NCBI RefSeq assembly: GCF_000611675.1
Contig: NZ_JATV01000008.1
Location: 62,001-126,000 of the forward strand
Length of the DNA: 64,000 nt
Source: Flavobacterium succinicans LMG 10402
GTDB lineage: Bacteria; Bacteroidota; Bacteroidia; Flavobacteriales; Flavobacteriaceae
Direction: 5' to 3'
Numbering within the stretch: position 1 is the first letter of the stretch; each line of letters opens with the position of its first letter. Shown here one piece after another: positions 52,206-61,192 of the stretch. The position numbers and the translations under genes are program-made. Under the pieces are notes generated by a model. The model ran no database searches, had not been told where the DNA came from, and saw only the letters and a program-made list of their open reading frames with translations.

Positions 52206-54350
52206 ATGAAAAAAATTGTATTATTCTTGACTATGTGCCTGATGGCTTTTCCAGTAAAAGCAGATGAGGGAATGTGGTTTTTGATGTTTATCGAAAGATT
52301 GAACCATAGAGATATGGAAAAAATGGGCTTACAACTAACTGCCGAAGAAATTTACAGCATCAATAACCATAGTTTGAAAGATGCTATTGTACAATTCAAC
52401 GGAGGATGTACTGCCGAAATCGTTTCTAAACAAGGTTTGGTTCTAACGAATCATCACTGTGGATACGACGCTATTGCAGAACTTTCTTCAGAACAAAATA
52501 ACTATTTGAAAAATGGTTTTTGGGCAAAAGACAAAAGTCAAGAGCTAAAACCAAAGTCGTTGTTCGTTCGTTTCTTTGTACGTATGGATGATGTTTCTAA
52601 ACGTATTTTATCAAAAGTAAATGATAAAATGACCGAAACTGAGCGCAACAAAGCCATTCAACAAGAAATTGCTTTGATCGAGAAAGAAAACAATGAAGGA
52701 GGGAAATACACTGTTTCTGTTCGTCCTTTTTTTCAAGGAAATGAGTACTACTATTTTGTGTACCAAGATTATAAAGATGTTCGTTTGGTAGGAACTCCTA
52801 CAGAGAGTTTAGGAAAATTTGGTGGAGACACAGACAACTGGGAATGGCCACGTCACACTGCCGATTTTTCTATGTTTAGAGTGTATGCAGATAAAGATGG
52901 AAATCCAGCAGAATATTCTCCTGAGAATGTGCCATTGCAACCAAAACATTACTTGCCAATAAGTTTAAAGGGTGTGCAAGAGAACGATTATGCAATGATT
53001 TTAGGGTATCCTGGTCGTACCAACAGATGGATGCCAGCTAATGGAATCGAGCAAAACGTAAAATTTGCTTATCCTGCATGGGTTGAAGGTGCCAAAACAG
53101 GAATGGACAACATGAAGAAATACATGACTCAAAACGAGACTGTAAACTTACAATATGCTTCTAAATATGCTTCTACAGCTAACTATTGGAAAAACCGTCA
53201 AGGAATGATTGATGCTTTGACCAAAGCTAAAACAGCTCAAACTAAAACTAAAGAAGAAGCTAAATTTAATGCTTGGGCTAACAAAGCAGAGAATAAATCA
53301 AAATACGGTAATGTAATTAGTACTATCAATAACTATTACGCTCAAACTAACTTAAAAGCACGTCACGATAATTACTTGACACAATTGTTACGTACTGCTG
53401 CCTACGGCGCTTTGCCTGCTAGTTTAGGAAATGGTTTAATCGCTTATGCTAAAGAAAATGAAGCGAAAAGAGCTGAAATATTGCCAAGATTAACCGCAGC
53501 TATTGATGGCGCTTACGAAAGTTTATACGCTCCTTTAGAAAAAGAAGTGTTAACTGCACAATTGAATTTATATGCTGCTAAAGCGGCTGAATATGGATTA
53601 GCTCCAAAAGTGGCTGAAATGAAAGCTACTAACAATGGTGATTTCACAAATGACGTAAATAAAGCAGTGACTTCTAGTATTTTTAGTTCAAAAGAAGCTG
53701 TAGTGGCATTCTTGAAAGATCCTAAAGCCGAAACGATTACAAACGATCCTTTGTATGTTATTTCTAGCGATTTGGTGACCAAAATCAGAGCAAAATCTCC
53801 GGAACAAGCCAAAGCTGATGATGATTTTGCTATTGCTTTCCGCAAATTGGTTGAAGGTTTGAGAGAATCAAAATTGAATACGATTCAGTATCCAGATGCG
53901 AATTCTACTTTGCGTTTGACTTACGGAAAAGTTAAGGCGTTGCCTGCTGATAAACGTAATGATGCGAAAGTAAACAATTATACTACCATGGCTGGAATGG
54001 TAAACAAATACAAAGCAGGTGATGCAGAATTTGATTTGCCTTCACGTTTGTTAGAGTTGAACAAAGCCAATGATTTTGGTCAGTATGCTGACAAAGCAGG
54101 ATACATGCCAGTAAATTTCTTGACAGATAATGATATTACAGGTGGAAACTCAGGTTCACCAGTATTGAACGGAAAAGGAGAATTGATTGGTGTTGCTTTT
54201 GATGGTAACATTGAAGCTATGGCTGGTGATGTTATTTTTGATAAAAAATTACAAAGAACCATCAATTTAGATATTCGTTTTGTGCTTTGGATTATTGATA
54301 AATATGCTGGAGCTCAAAATATTATTGATGAAATGACTATCGTAAAATAG
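52206..54350 (+). CDS. S46-family dipeptidyl-peptidase
   Basis: A 714-aa secreted serine peptidase that releases dipeptides from N-termini. A signal peptide spans residues 1-19 (MAFPVKADEG). The catalytic His is in VLTNHHCGYDAI (~83-84), the Asp in the GGDTDNWEWPRH region, and the Ser in TGGNSGSPVLN. It belongs to the DPP7/DPP11 group; P1 preference is not assigned here. The ATG at 52206 is preferred over one 13 codons upstream because it gives a normal signal peptide. Confidence 0.94.
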   Translation: MKKIVLFLTMCLMAFPVKADEGMWFLMFIERLNHRDMEKMGLQLTAEEIYSINNHSLKDAIVQFNGGCTAEIVSKQGLVLTNHHCGYDAIAELSSEQNNYLKNGFWAKDKSQELKPKSLFVRFFVRMDDVSKRILSKVNDKMTETERNKAIQQEIALIEKENNEGGKYTVSVRPFFQGNEYYYFVYQDYKDVRLVGTPTESLGKFGGDTDNWEWPRHTADFSMFRVYADKDGNPAEYSPENVPLQPKHYLPISLKGVQENDYAMILGYPGRTNRWMPANGIEQNVKFAYPAWVEGAKTGMDNMKKYMTQNETVNLQYASKYASTANYWKNRQGMIDALTKAKTAQTKTKEEAKFNAWANKAENKSKYGNVISTINNYYAQTNLKARHDNYLTQLLRTAAYGALPASLGNGLIAYAKENEAKRAEILPRLTAAIDGAYESLYAPLEKEVLTAQLNLYAAKAAEYGLAPKVAEMKATNNGDFTNDVNKAVTSSIFSSKEAVVAFLKDPKAETITNDPLYVISSDLVTKIRAKSPEQAKADDDFAIAFRKLVEGLRESKLNTIQYPDANSTLRLTYGKVKALPADKRNDAKVNNYTTMAGMVNKYKAGDAEFDLPSRLLELNKANDFGQYADKAGYMPVNFLTDNDITGGNSGSPVLNGKGELIGVAFDGNIEAMAGDVIFDKKLQRTINLDIRFVLWIIDKYAGAQNIIDEMTIVK

Positions 54351-54379
54351 TTCAAAATAAAATTGAAGGCAAGAAAGAA

Positions 54380-54530
54380 TGTTGTGGCTCTTTAGCCCCG
54401 ATAGCAGTGAAAATCCTCTAGACTCGTGACCAAACGAGGCTAGAGATTACTTCGTCAGTTCGCTTCGCTCGGGTGTAGCGGATAGAGGGACGATGACAAC
54501 CAGAACGCCCATTTTTTCTGCTCCTAAAAA
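54380..54530 (+). repeat. REP-like intergenic element, copy 2
   Basis: It shares TAGCCCCGAT, GCAGTG, ATCCT, AGGGACGATG, CCAGAA and GCTCCTAAAAA with 7000-7120. At the variable position it has CTCTAG..CTAGAG with inner CTCGT/ACGAG, then a second small hairpin GTTCGCTTCGCTC. It lies between convergent genes. Confidence 0.75.
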
Positions 54531-54532
54531 CT

Positions 54533-55564
54533 TTAATAGATAAGACCGTCTTGATTAATTTCGAGGCGGTTTTGTTTTTGGGTATAGGTGTCAAACAAGA
54601 AGTCTAAAGTGTGTGGAATGACATTGGCCTCGATTTTGGGGTAATTCATAGGCAAGGTGAGCCAATTTTCTATAATCAAATCGAAATCTTGATCGACTTC
54701 ATAAATGACGGGAATGCCCATTTTTTTTAAAGCAGCTGCGTTGCATTCCTGCTCGTAATGTTTACGAATGGGGATGGAAAGGATTTTTTTGCGTAGGTAC
54801 AATGCCTCCGAAGGTGTTTCAAATCCGCCACCAGTGATGATGCCTTGGCATTTGATTACACTTTTGTTGAACAGCGCTTGGTCTACAGGATAATAAGTGA
54901 TGTTTTTGACTCTATGCTTTGTTTTGACATCGCTTAAAAACCAGTGAAAGTGCTCGTTGGGTAATTTATGGAAGGCTTTTTCTAAACACTCTTTTTGAAA
55001 AGACGGTAGATAAACGGTGATATGTCCGCCATTTTTTGGGTCGGCGTGTAAGATTTCGTCTTTGATGATGGGAGGTAAAATGAAATCATCGTAGCGTTCA
55101 AAATGCAATCCAATATTTTGAGGAGCGGGCGCATAATGTCTGAAAATTAATTCACCGATTACATCTTTTCTTTCGGGTCGAGGAGTTAGTTTTGAGGTGA
55201 AACTGGCTTGATGACCAAAAGATACCGAGTGTTTTTTTTGTAATTTACAAGCCAATGAAGTGATAGAATCAAAATCATTGATGATGACATCGTATTGGTC
55301 TAGTGGTAGCGAGCGAGCGTCTTTGTAGATTTGATTGGGCTTTACTTTTTTGGCAATATTCCAATAATCTAGTCCACCGCATTGGCTGTAATGAAGACTC
55401 AATCCGTTGCTTCTGTATTTAATCGGAATGCTTGGATTTAAGGAAGCATAAGTGCCGCTTAAGAGAAAGTCAACTTCGCCATATTTTTGCAGATAAGGGT
55501 AGAGTTGAATGGCTCTGCTAATGTGACCGTTTCCTGTGGCTTGAATGGCGTAGAATATTTTCAT
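54533..55564 (-). CDS. MurG/GT-B-like glycosyltransferase
   Basis: A 343-aa protein with the start MKIFYAIQATGNGHISRAIQ, a GT-B fold N-terminus, and CQGIITGGGFETPSEALYLRKKILSIP near residue 250, a nucleotide-sugar-binding block as in MurG and related enzymes. Donor and acceptor are unknown. It follows an LpxH-like phosphoesterase gene by 8 bases, so both probably act on a lipid-linked sugar. Confidence 0.82.
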   Translation of the reverse strand: MKIFYAIQATGNGHISRAIQLYPYLQKYGEVDFLLSGTYASLNPSIPIKYRSNGLSLHYSQCGGLDYWNIAKKVKPNQIYKDARSLPLDQYDVIINDFDSITSLACKLQKKHSVSFGHQASFTSKLTPRPERKDVIGELIFRHYAPAPQNIGLHFERYDDFILPPIIKDEILHADPKNGGHITVYLPSFQKECLEKAFHKLPNEHFHWFLSDVKTKHRVKNITYYPVDQALFNKSVIKCQGIITGGGFETPSEALYLRKKILSIPIRKHYEQECNAAALKKMGIPVIYEVDQDFDLIIENWLTLPMNYPKIEANVIPHTLDFLFDTYTQKQNRLEINQDGLIY

Positions 55565-55572
55565 TTTACGGA

Positions 55573-56388
55573 TTAGGATAAGATTTTGACCACGATGTCG
55601 TTCTTTGTTTTTTCTTCGGAAGTGTCGGCATCTTTGTAATGTTCTTTAAGGTATTGGTAGATGCTCCATTTTCCTTTTTTGTATTCCAAAGCGGTTAGAT
55701 TTTCGACCCAATCACCACTATTGAGGTAAGTAACTTGTCCGTGTTCGTTTTCGATGGTCTTCATTTGAGGTTTATGGATATGGCCACAGACCACGAAGCT
55801 GTAGCCTTTTTCTATGGCGATTTCGGCAGCAGTGGTTTCGAAATTACTGATAAATGCGACCGCTTTTTTTACACTGTCTTTGATGGTTTTGGAGTAGCTT
55901 CTTTTTTCTTTACCCAACAATTCTCGGAACCAATTGATACAACTGTTGATTAGAATCAACAAATCATAACCTTTGCCACCCAATTTAGCAAGGATTTTGG
56001 CATAGCCTCTGGTGGAAGAATCGAACACATCCCCGTGAAAGAACCACGTTTTTTTACCATCGATTTCTAAAATCAATTTGTCGACCAACTCAAAATTCCC
56101 TAAAACAAAATCTGAATATTTACGAAGGGCTTCATCGTGATTTCCTGTAATGTAGATGACTCTTGTGCCTAAATTCGATAGTTTTATGATTTGTCTCAAA
56201 ACATTCATGTGTGCCACCGGAAAATAACTTTTGCTAAAATTCCACATATCGATAATATCGCCATTGAGAATTAAGATTTGCGGTTGAATGGATTTGAGGT
56301 ATTGTAGTAATTCTTTGGCTTGGCAACCATACGTGCCCAAATGCACATCACTAATTACGACTAGAGGAATTTTTCGTTTACTTTTCAT
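55573..56388 (-). CDS. LpxH-like metallophosphoesterase
   Basis: A 271-aa calcineurin-type phosphoesterase. Metal motifs are in order: DVHLG (near 14), NGDIIDMW, TGNHDE, FHGD and GHIHKPQ. This set matches the UDP-2,3-diacylglucosamine pyrophosphatase group. Whether it is the lipid A enzyme or a paralogue is not clear. It is the first gene of a two-gene operon with the glycosyltransferase. Confidence 0.85.
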   Translation of the reverse strand: MKSKRKIPLVVISDVHLGTYGCQAKELLQYLKSIQPQILILNGDIIDMWNFSKSYFPVAHMNVLRQIIKLSNLGTRVIYITGNHDEALRKYSDFVLGNFELVDKLILEIDGKKTWFFHGDVFDSSTRGYAKILAKLGGKGYDLLILINSCINWFRELLGKEKRSYSKTIKDSVKKAVAFISNFETTAAEIAIEKGYSFVVCGHIHKPQMKTIENEHGQVTYLNSGDWVENLTALEYKKGKWSIYQYLKEHYKDADTSEEKTKNDIVVKILS

Positions 56389-56516
56389 ATAAAGTTTTTA
56401 CGAAAATAGGGTAGTAGTGTTAGGGGAATGTGATTTTAATTTTTTCTTTGTATTATTTATTTCGTCATAGTTTATCTTGAATGTAAATTATGCGTCTGTT
56501 TACTCTAAAATTTATT

Positions 56517-56524
56517 TATTTTTG
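56517..56524 (+). promoter_or_regulatory. -7 box of the TPR gene, leaderless
   Basis: TATTTTTG ends 4 bases before the ATG at 56529. Confidence 0.5.
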
Positions 56525-56528
56525 AAGA

Positions 56529-57206
56529 ATGAAAAAATCAGTACTTTTTTTTATTCTATTTCCTCTTTTTATGGTTTCACAATCCAATTTGGATACAGGC
56601 GAAAAGTTATTTGAAGCCGGAAAGTATGCACAAGCAGCATCTTTGTTTGAATCAGTTTTGAAAACAAATCCAAATGATTTGAAAGCGATAGAATATCTTG
56701 GCGATATCGCAGGAAAACAAAAACAATGGGATAAAGCGCTAGGTTACTACAATAAGTTGAAAAAAGTAAAACCCAATGAAGCCGATTATCATTACAAATG
56801 TGGTGGAGTTATGGGTATGAAAGCCAAAGAGGTGAATAAATTCAAGGCTTTGGGAATGATTGGTGACATTCGTTCCTCTTTTGAAAAAGCCATTGCTCTC
56901 GAGCCTAAACATATTGAGGCGAGATGGGCTCTCATCGAACTCAATTTGCAATTGCCTGGAATTGTTGGTGGTAGTCAGTCGAAAGCAATACAGTATTCTA
57001 ATGAGTTATTAAAAATTTCTCCTGTTGACGGTTATTTGTCACGTGGGCATATTGAGGAGTATTTCGACCGCAATTCGGCTGCTGAAATTCAATACAAAAA
57101 AGCGCACGAAATTGGCAATTCAAAAGTTACTTTTCAAAAATTATATCAATTATATTTGAAAAAATTAAACAACCCCAAGAAAGCACAAGAACTGAAATCC
57201 CCCTAG
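56529..57206 (+). CDS. Exported tetratricopeptide-repeat protein
   Basis: A 225-aa protein with a signal peptide (residues 1-18, FPLFMVSQS) followed by about four TPR-like units (for example GEKLFEAGKYAQAASLFESV, LKAIEYLGDIAGKQKQWDKA). It is probably periplasmic and mediates protein contacts. Its stop codon TAG lies inside a C-rich mini-repeat. Partners are unknown. Confidence 0.88.
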   Translation: MKKSVLFFILFPLFMVSQSNLDTGEKLFEAGKYAQAASLFESVLKTNPNDLKAIEYLGDIAGKQKQWDKALGYYNKLKKVKPNEADYHYKCGGVMGMKAKEVNKFKALGMIGDIRSSFEKAIALEPKHIEARWALIELNLQLPGIVGGSQSKAIQYSNELLKISPVDGYLSRGHIEEYFDRNSAAEIQYKKAHEIGNSKVTFQKLYQLYLKKLNNPKKAQELKSP

Positions 57207-57220
57207 CCCCCAAAGGGGGA
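57198..57220 (+). repeat. C-rich mini-hairpin repeat, copy 2
   Basis: CCCCCTAGCCCCC-AAA-GGGGG; the TAG is the TPR gene's stop. The 144-base gap beyond it is otherwise plain. Confidence 0.7.
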
Positions 57221-57350
57221 ACTCATAACATTATAAATAAAATAGGAATAATTATACTCATTCATTATGAAATCGCCATGATTCCAAATCACAAACAAAG
57301 ATGAAGAATGGCGATAGCATATTCCTTTCAAAAACAAATATTATCTACAT

Positions 57351-58754
57351 ATGAATTCAAATACAAACAATACAGCTGCTGTTTCCCCTTCGGGGGCTAG
57401 GGGGCTTCATTTTATAGCTATTGGCGGAAGTGCAATGCACAATTTGGCTTTGGCTCTTCACAACAAAGGATATCAAGTAACAGGTAGCGACGATGCTATT
57501 TTCGAACCTTCAAAATCTCGCTTGGAGAAAAAGGGAATTTTGCCTGCTGAGTTGGGTTGGTTTCCTGAAAAAATCACTGCTGATATTGAAGCGGTAATTC
57601 TAGGAATGCACGCAAAAGCCGATAATCCAGAATTATTAAAAGCGCAAGAATTAGGATTGAAAATTTATTCTTATCCTGAGTTTTTATACGAGCAGTCCAA
57701 AAATAAAACACGTGTTGTAATAGGAGGTTCACACGGAAAAACTACGATTACCTCAATGATTTTGCACGTGATGCACTATCATAACATAGAAGTTGATTAT
57801 ATGGTAGGCGCCCAATTGGAAGGCTTTGATACTATGGTGCATCTTACAGAAGAAAATGATTTTATGGTTTTGGAAGGGGATGAGTATTTGTCTTCACCAA
57901 TTGATAGAAGACCAAAATTTCATTTGTACCAACCGAATATTGCTTTGATTTCTGGAATTGCTTGGGACCATATCAATGTTTTTCCGACCTATGAAAATTA
58001 CGTGAATCAATTCGAGATTTTTATTGACAAAATCACCAATGGCGGGATTTTAGTGTATAATGCAGAAGATTCAGAAGTGAAAAGAGTGGCCGAAGCAGCT
58101 ACGAATCCGATTCGCAAAATGGCGTATTCCACTCCAAATTATGAAGTAAAAGATGGAGTGACACTTTTAGAAACGCCAGAAGGTCCTATGCCAATTGAAG
58201 TTTTTGGAGCGCATAATTTGAACAATCTCGCTGGAGCCAAATGGATTTGTCAAAATATGGGTGTTGATGAAGCTGATTTTTATGAAGCGATTGCCAGCTT
58301 TAAAGGAGCTTCAAAACGATTGGAAAAAATTACCGAAGGTAAAGGGAAAGTGGCTTACAAAGATTTTGCGCATTCGCCAAGTAAAGTGGCTGCAACTACA
58401 AAAGCCGTAAAAGAACAATATCCTGAACGTACTTTGGTAGCTTGTTTGGAATTACACACTTACAGTAGTTTGAATGCCGAATTCTTGAAAGAATATGAAG
58501 GAGCCCTAGAATATGCTGATATTGCCGTGGTATTCTATTCTCCTGATGCCGTAAAGATTAAACAACTCGAGGAAGTGACGTATGAACAAATAGCTAAAGC
58601 TTTCAATAGAGAAGACTTAATCATTTATACTAATCCAGCCGAATTCAAGACTTTTTTATTTAATCAAAATTTAGAGAATTCCGCACTATTGCTAATGAGT
58701 TCTGGAAATTATGGTGGGTTGAATTTTGATGAAGTTAAAAATTTAATGTTGTAG
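57351..58754 (+). CDS. mpl: UDP-N-acetylmuramate:L-Ala-gamma-D-Glu-mDAP ligase
   Basis: A 467-aa Mur ligase used in peptidoglycan recycling, joining the recovered tripeptide to UDP-MurNAc. HFIAIGGSAMHNLALALHNK is the Mpl start block, GGSHGKTT (about 125-132) the ATP loop, and DFAHSPSKVAAT the third conserved block. The first ~18 residues are an extension: part of it (SPSGARG) is encoded by an inverted copy of the C-rich repeat. The native start may have been replaced by this sequence. Confidence 0.93.
   Translation: MNSNTNNTAAVSPSGARGLHFIAIGGSAMHNLALALHNKGYQVTGSDDAIFEPSKSRLEKKGILPAELGWFPEKITADIEAVILGMHAKADNPELLKAQELGLKIYSYPEFLYEQSKNKTRVVIGGSHGKTTITSMILHVMHYHNIEVDYMVGAQLEGFDTMVHLTEENDFMVLEGDEYLSSPIDRRPKFHLYQPNIALISGIAWDHINVFPTYENYVNQFEIFIDKITNGGILVYNAEDSEVKRVAEAATNPIRKMAYSTPNYEVKDGVTLLETPEGPMPIEVFGAHNLNNLAGAKWICQNMGVDEADFYEAIASFKGASKRLEKITEGKGKVAYKDFAHSPSKVAATTKAVKEQYPERTLVACLELHTYSSLNAEFLKEYEGALEYADIAVVFYSPDAVKIKQLEEVTYEQIAKAFNREDLIIYTNPAEFKTFLFNQNLENSALLLMSSGNYGGLNFDEVKNLML
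57382..57407 (-). repeat. C-rich mini-hairpin repeat inside mpl, copy 3
   Basis: TTTCCCCTTCGGGGGCTAGG is the reverse complement of the 57198 copy (CCTAGCCCCCGAAGGGG). It encodes Mpl residues ~11-19. Confidence 0.7.
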
Positions 58755-58777
58755 AGTCGAATACATAAAATATTAAT

Positions 58778-58805
58778 AAGGTGTCAGTTTTTGGCACCTT
58801 TTTTT
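58778..58805 (+). terminator. Terminator after mpl
   Basis: AAGGTGTCA pairs with TGGCACCTT (one G-T pair) and is followed by a T-run. Confidence 0.8.
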
Positions 58806-59409
58806 ATTTCTGGTATTGAAAGTGTCCTACTATCTTGTATTTGAATAAGCAATCTTCTAGGACTTGTCCGTATCCTACATTATGAACAATCAAAGGGCGT
58901 AAACCATCACTTGTTTTCTTATGAGTTACAATTCCTATGTGAGGAAGTTTTCCGTTAATCATCCAAGTGACAATATCTCCAGTTTTGTAATCCTGAGCGT
59001 TATCGGACACTAATAGTTTTTTGCCTTTTCTTTCAAAGAAAACTTCCAAATTTGGAACTCTTCTGTGGTCAATGTTGGTGTCGGTTTTCTTCATTCCCCA
59101 TTTTTTTAGATTGGGATATTTTGAAAAATTTGCCTTCATATCCACGTGTACTTCTTTTTGCAAATCAATATTGAGTTTTCTATAGGCTCTTATTACTACA
59201 TCGGTACAAACGCCTTTGTTTTTGGGAACATCTCCATTTGGATATTTTATAGAACAATATGTCGGATCATATTTGACATTCGGATTTATAATTGCTAGCG
59301 CAGCTTCCGAAAGTTGTATGGAAAAGGGTTTTGTATTTGATGTAAAAGCTGGATTTGTAGTAGTAGTCGAAAAATAATTTAGTAAGAAAATTAAATAAAT
59401 TGCTTTCAT
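58804..59409 (-). CDS. DUF1287-family protein
   Basis: A 201-aa protein with an N-terminal hydrophobic segment, then YDPTYCSIKYPNGDVPKNKG followed by VCTDVVIRAYR, HRRVPNLEVFF and HIGIVTHK, the DUF1287 pattern. The conserved Cys in VCTDVV and the His in PHIGIV suggest an NlpC/P60-like cysteine peptidase or amidase fold acting on the cell wall; this is inferred. It is divergent from radC. Confidence 0.85.
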   Translation of the reverse strand: MKAIYLIFLLNYFSTTTTNPAFTSNTKPFSIQLSEAALAIINPNVKYDPTYCSIKYPNGDVPKNKGVCTDVVIRAYRKLNIDLQKEVHVDMKANFSKYPNLKKWGMKKTDTNIDHRRVPNLEVFFERKGKKLLVSDNAQDYKTGDIVTWMINGKLPHIGIVTHKKTSDGLRPLIVHNVGYGQVLEDCLFKYKIVGHFQYQK

Positions 59410-59479
59410 TTTTTTACTTTTATTATAAAACGATGTTTTTTCAAAACTAGTATAGTGTTCAATTTTAATTATTTACCAT

Positions 59480-60172
59480 TTGGAAGAAACTAATTTCCCT
59501 ATTACCCATTGGTCTGAAGACGACAAACCTCGCGAAAAAATGATGCTCAAAGGTAAAAGTGCTTTAAGCGATTCCGAATTGGTAGCCATTTTGATTGGTT
59601 CAGGAAGTAGAAATGAATCGGCAGTGGGACTGAGTAAACGTATTTTAGCTAGCGTCAATAATAATTTGTCTTCTTTAGGAAAACAATCTTTGGCTCAGTT
59701 GATGGAATTTAAAGGGATAGGCGAAGCCAAAGCCATTACGATTGCAGCCGCTTTAGAATTAGGAAGACGAAGAAAAGAAGAGAATCCTCTCGAATTGGTA
59801 AAGGTAACTTCGAGTAAAGTGATGTATCAAGAAATGTATCCTATCATAGGTGAGTTAGCTCACGAAGAATTTTGGGTTGTATATCTTAATAATTCGAATA
59901 AGATTATTTTTAAAGCACAACTAAGTAAAGGAGGAATTACAGGGACGATTGTTGATGTGCGATTAGTATTTAAAATAGCATTAGAGCAAAATGCTGTAGC
60001 TATTGTTTTGGCACATAATCACCCGTCAGGAAAACTCCAAGCCAGTGAAGCCGATATTCAGGTAACTAAAAGAATTAAAAATGCTGGCCTACAGTTGGAT
60101 ATTCCTGTCTTAGACCATATAATTATCACTGAACATAGTTATTTTAGCTTTGCTGATGAAGGAATTTTATAA
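59480..60172 (+). CDS. radC: RadC/JAB-domain protein
   Basis: A 230-aa protein with an N-terminal helix-hairpin-helix region (FKGIGEAKAITIAAALELGR) and a JAMM metalloprotease domain (HNHPSGKLQASEAD). The N-terminus ITHWSEDDKPREKMMLKG is typical of RadC. Despite the name, a role in DNA repair is not established. The start is a TTG at 59480; no in-frame ATG lies close upstream and the next would remove conserved residues. Confidence 0.93.
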   Translation: MEETNFPITHWSEDDKPREKMMLKGKSALSDSELVAILIGSGSRNESAVGLSKRILASVNNNLSSLGKQSLAQLMEFKGIGEAKAITIAAALELGRRRKEENPLELVKVTSSKVMYQEMYPIIGELAHEEFWVVYLNNSNKIIFKAQLSKGGITGTIVDVRLVFKIALEQNAVAIVLAHNHPSGKLQASEADIQVTKRIKNAGLQLDIPVLDHIIITEHSYFSFADEGIL

Positions 60173-60189
60173 TTAACGTATTTAATATG

Positions 60190-60220
60190 GACATTTGTCT
60201 TATATTTGCAGACAAATGTC
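60190..60220. promoter_or_regulatory. Operator bracketing the toxin-antitoxin promoter
   Basis: GACATTTGTC (60190-60199) and GACAAATGTC (60211-60220) are perfect inverted copies flanking the -7 box TATATTTG (60201-60208). The antitoxin ATG is at 60227. Confidence 0.8.
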
Positions 60221-60226
60221 TTTTTT

Positions 60227-60730
60227 ATGGAAGCGATTAAATTAAATTCAAACACAGCTATTAATGCGATGGTTCGTTCTTTTGTTTCAAAGTTAGAACA
60301 AACTAGTGGCTACAAAGTTTTAAATAAAAAATTGACGTATGCTGATTTCTTAAAGAATAAAATGCTAATTGTTCACGCCATTCGCGAAGGGATTCCCTAT
60401 GAATTTTTTAAATTGATTCAAGAACAAACTCCATTTAATGAAGAAGATTGGGCACTCTTTTTAGGGATCTCTACAAAATCTTTACAGCGTAGTCGTGCCA
60501 AGGATAGTTTTGTTTTCAAACCTTTACAATCCGAAAAAATATTAGAATTAGCCGAAGTAACCACTGTTGGAAGAGCAATTTTTGATTCAGAAGAACAGTT
60601 TTATAGCTGGCTAAACCTTCCTTCCTATGCTTTAGGTAATCTAAAACCAATTGAGTTATTGCGAGATTCTTACGGCAAAGAATTGGTCTTGCAAGAAATG
60701 ATAAAAATCGATCAAGGTATTTTTGTGTAA
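60227..60730 (+). CDS. Xre/MbcA/ParS-type antitoxin
   Basis: A 167-aa protein with a helix-turn-helix region (NEEDWALFLGISTKSLQRSR) and a C-terminal DUF2384-like toxin-binding segment (VGRAIFDSEEQFYSWLNLPSYALGNLKPIELL). It overlaps the RES toxin gene by one base. It should neutralise the toxin and repress the operon at the inverted repeat upstream. The ATG at 60227 is chosen over a TTG at 60206 lying within the -7 box. Confidence 0.9.
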   Translation: MEAIKLNSNTAINAMVRSFVSKLEQTSGYKVLNKKLTYADFLKNKMLIVHAIREGIPYEFFKLIQEQTPFNEEDWALFLGISTKSLQRSRAKDSFVFKPLQSEKILELAEVTTVGRAIFDSEEQFYSWLNLPSYALGNLKPIELLRDSYGKELVLQEMIKIDQGIFV

Positions 60731-61188
60731 TGGAAGTTTTTCGACTAGCCCGAAAGAGATATCCCATAGAATTATCTGGAAAAGGCGCTTCAATGTGCGG
60801 TGCCAGATGGAATTCTAAAGGAACTGAAATCATTTACACAGCAGAAAGTAGAGCTCTTGCCATGGCAGAAGTTGTTGTGCATTTGTCATTAGCTACTTTG
60901 CCAAGTGATTTTGTAATGCTAACCATTTCTATTCCTGATGTTGTTGAAATTCAAGAAGTCAAAATTGTTGATTTGCAATCGGATTGGAATGTGTTTCCGT
61001 CCTCTTTTCATACCGCTGGAATAGGAGATCGTTTTATTCAACAAAATGATTTTGCGATACTCAAAGTACCTTCAGCAGTGGTCAAAGGAGATTTTAATTT
61101 CTTAATTAATCCGTTTCATCAGGATTTCAAACAAATTCAAATTACAGATCAGATTGATTTTCCTTTTGATAAACGAATATTCAAATAA
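60730..61188 (+). CDS. RES-domain toxin
   Basis: A 152-aa toxin of the RES family, whose members degrade cellular NAD+ and halt growth. Arg5 (VFRLARKRY), the GARWNSKG block (R26), Tyr36, Ser40 and Glu47 (YTAESRALAMAEV) match the conserved Arg-Tyr-Ser-Glu set. It is coupled to the antitoxin gene (TAATG). A YjjG-like phosphatase gene follows 4 bases later and may be partly co-transcribed. Confidence 0.92.
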   Translation: MEVFRLARKRYPIELSGKGASMCGARWNSKGTEIIYTAESRALAMAEVVVHLSLATLPSDFVMLTISIPDVVEIQEVKIVDLQSDWNVFPSSFHTAGIGDRFIQQNDFAILKVPSAVVKGDFNFLINPFHQDFKQIQITDQIDFPFDKRIFK

Positions 61189-61192
61189 TAGT

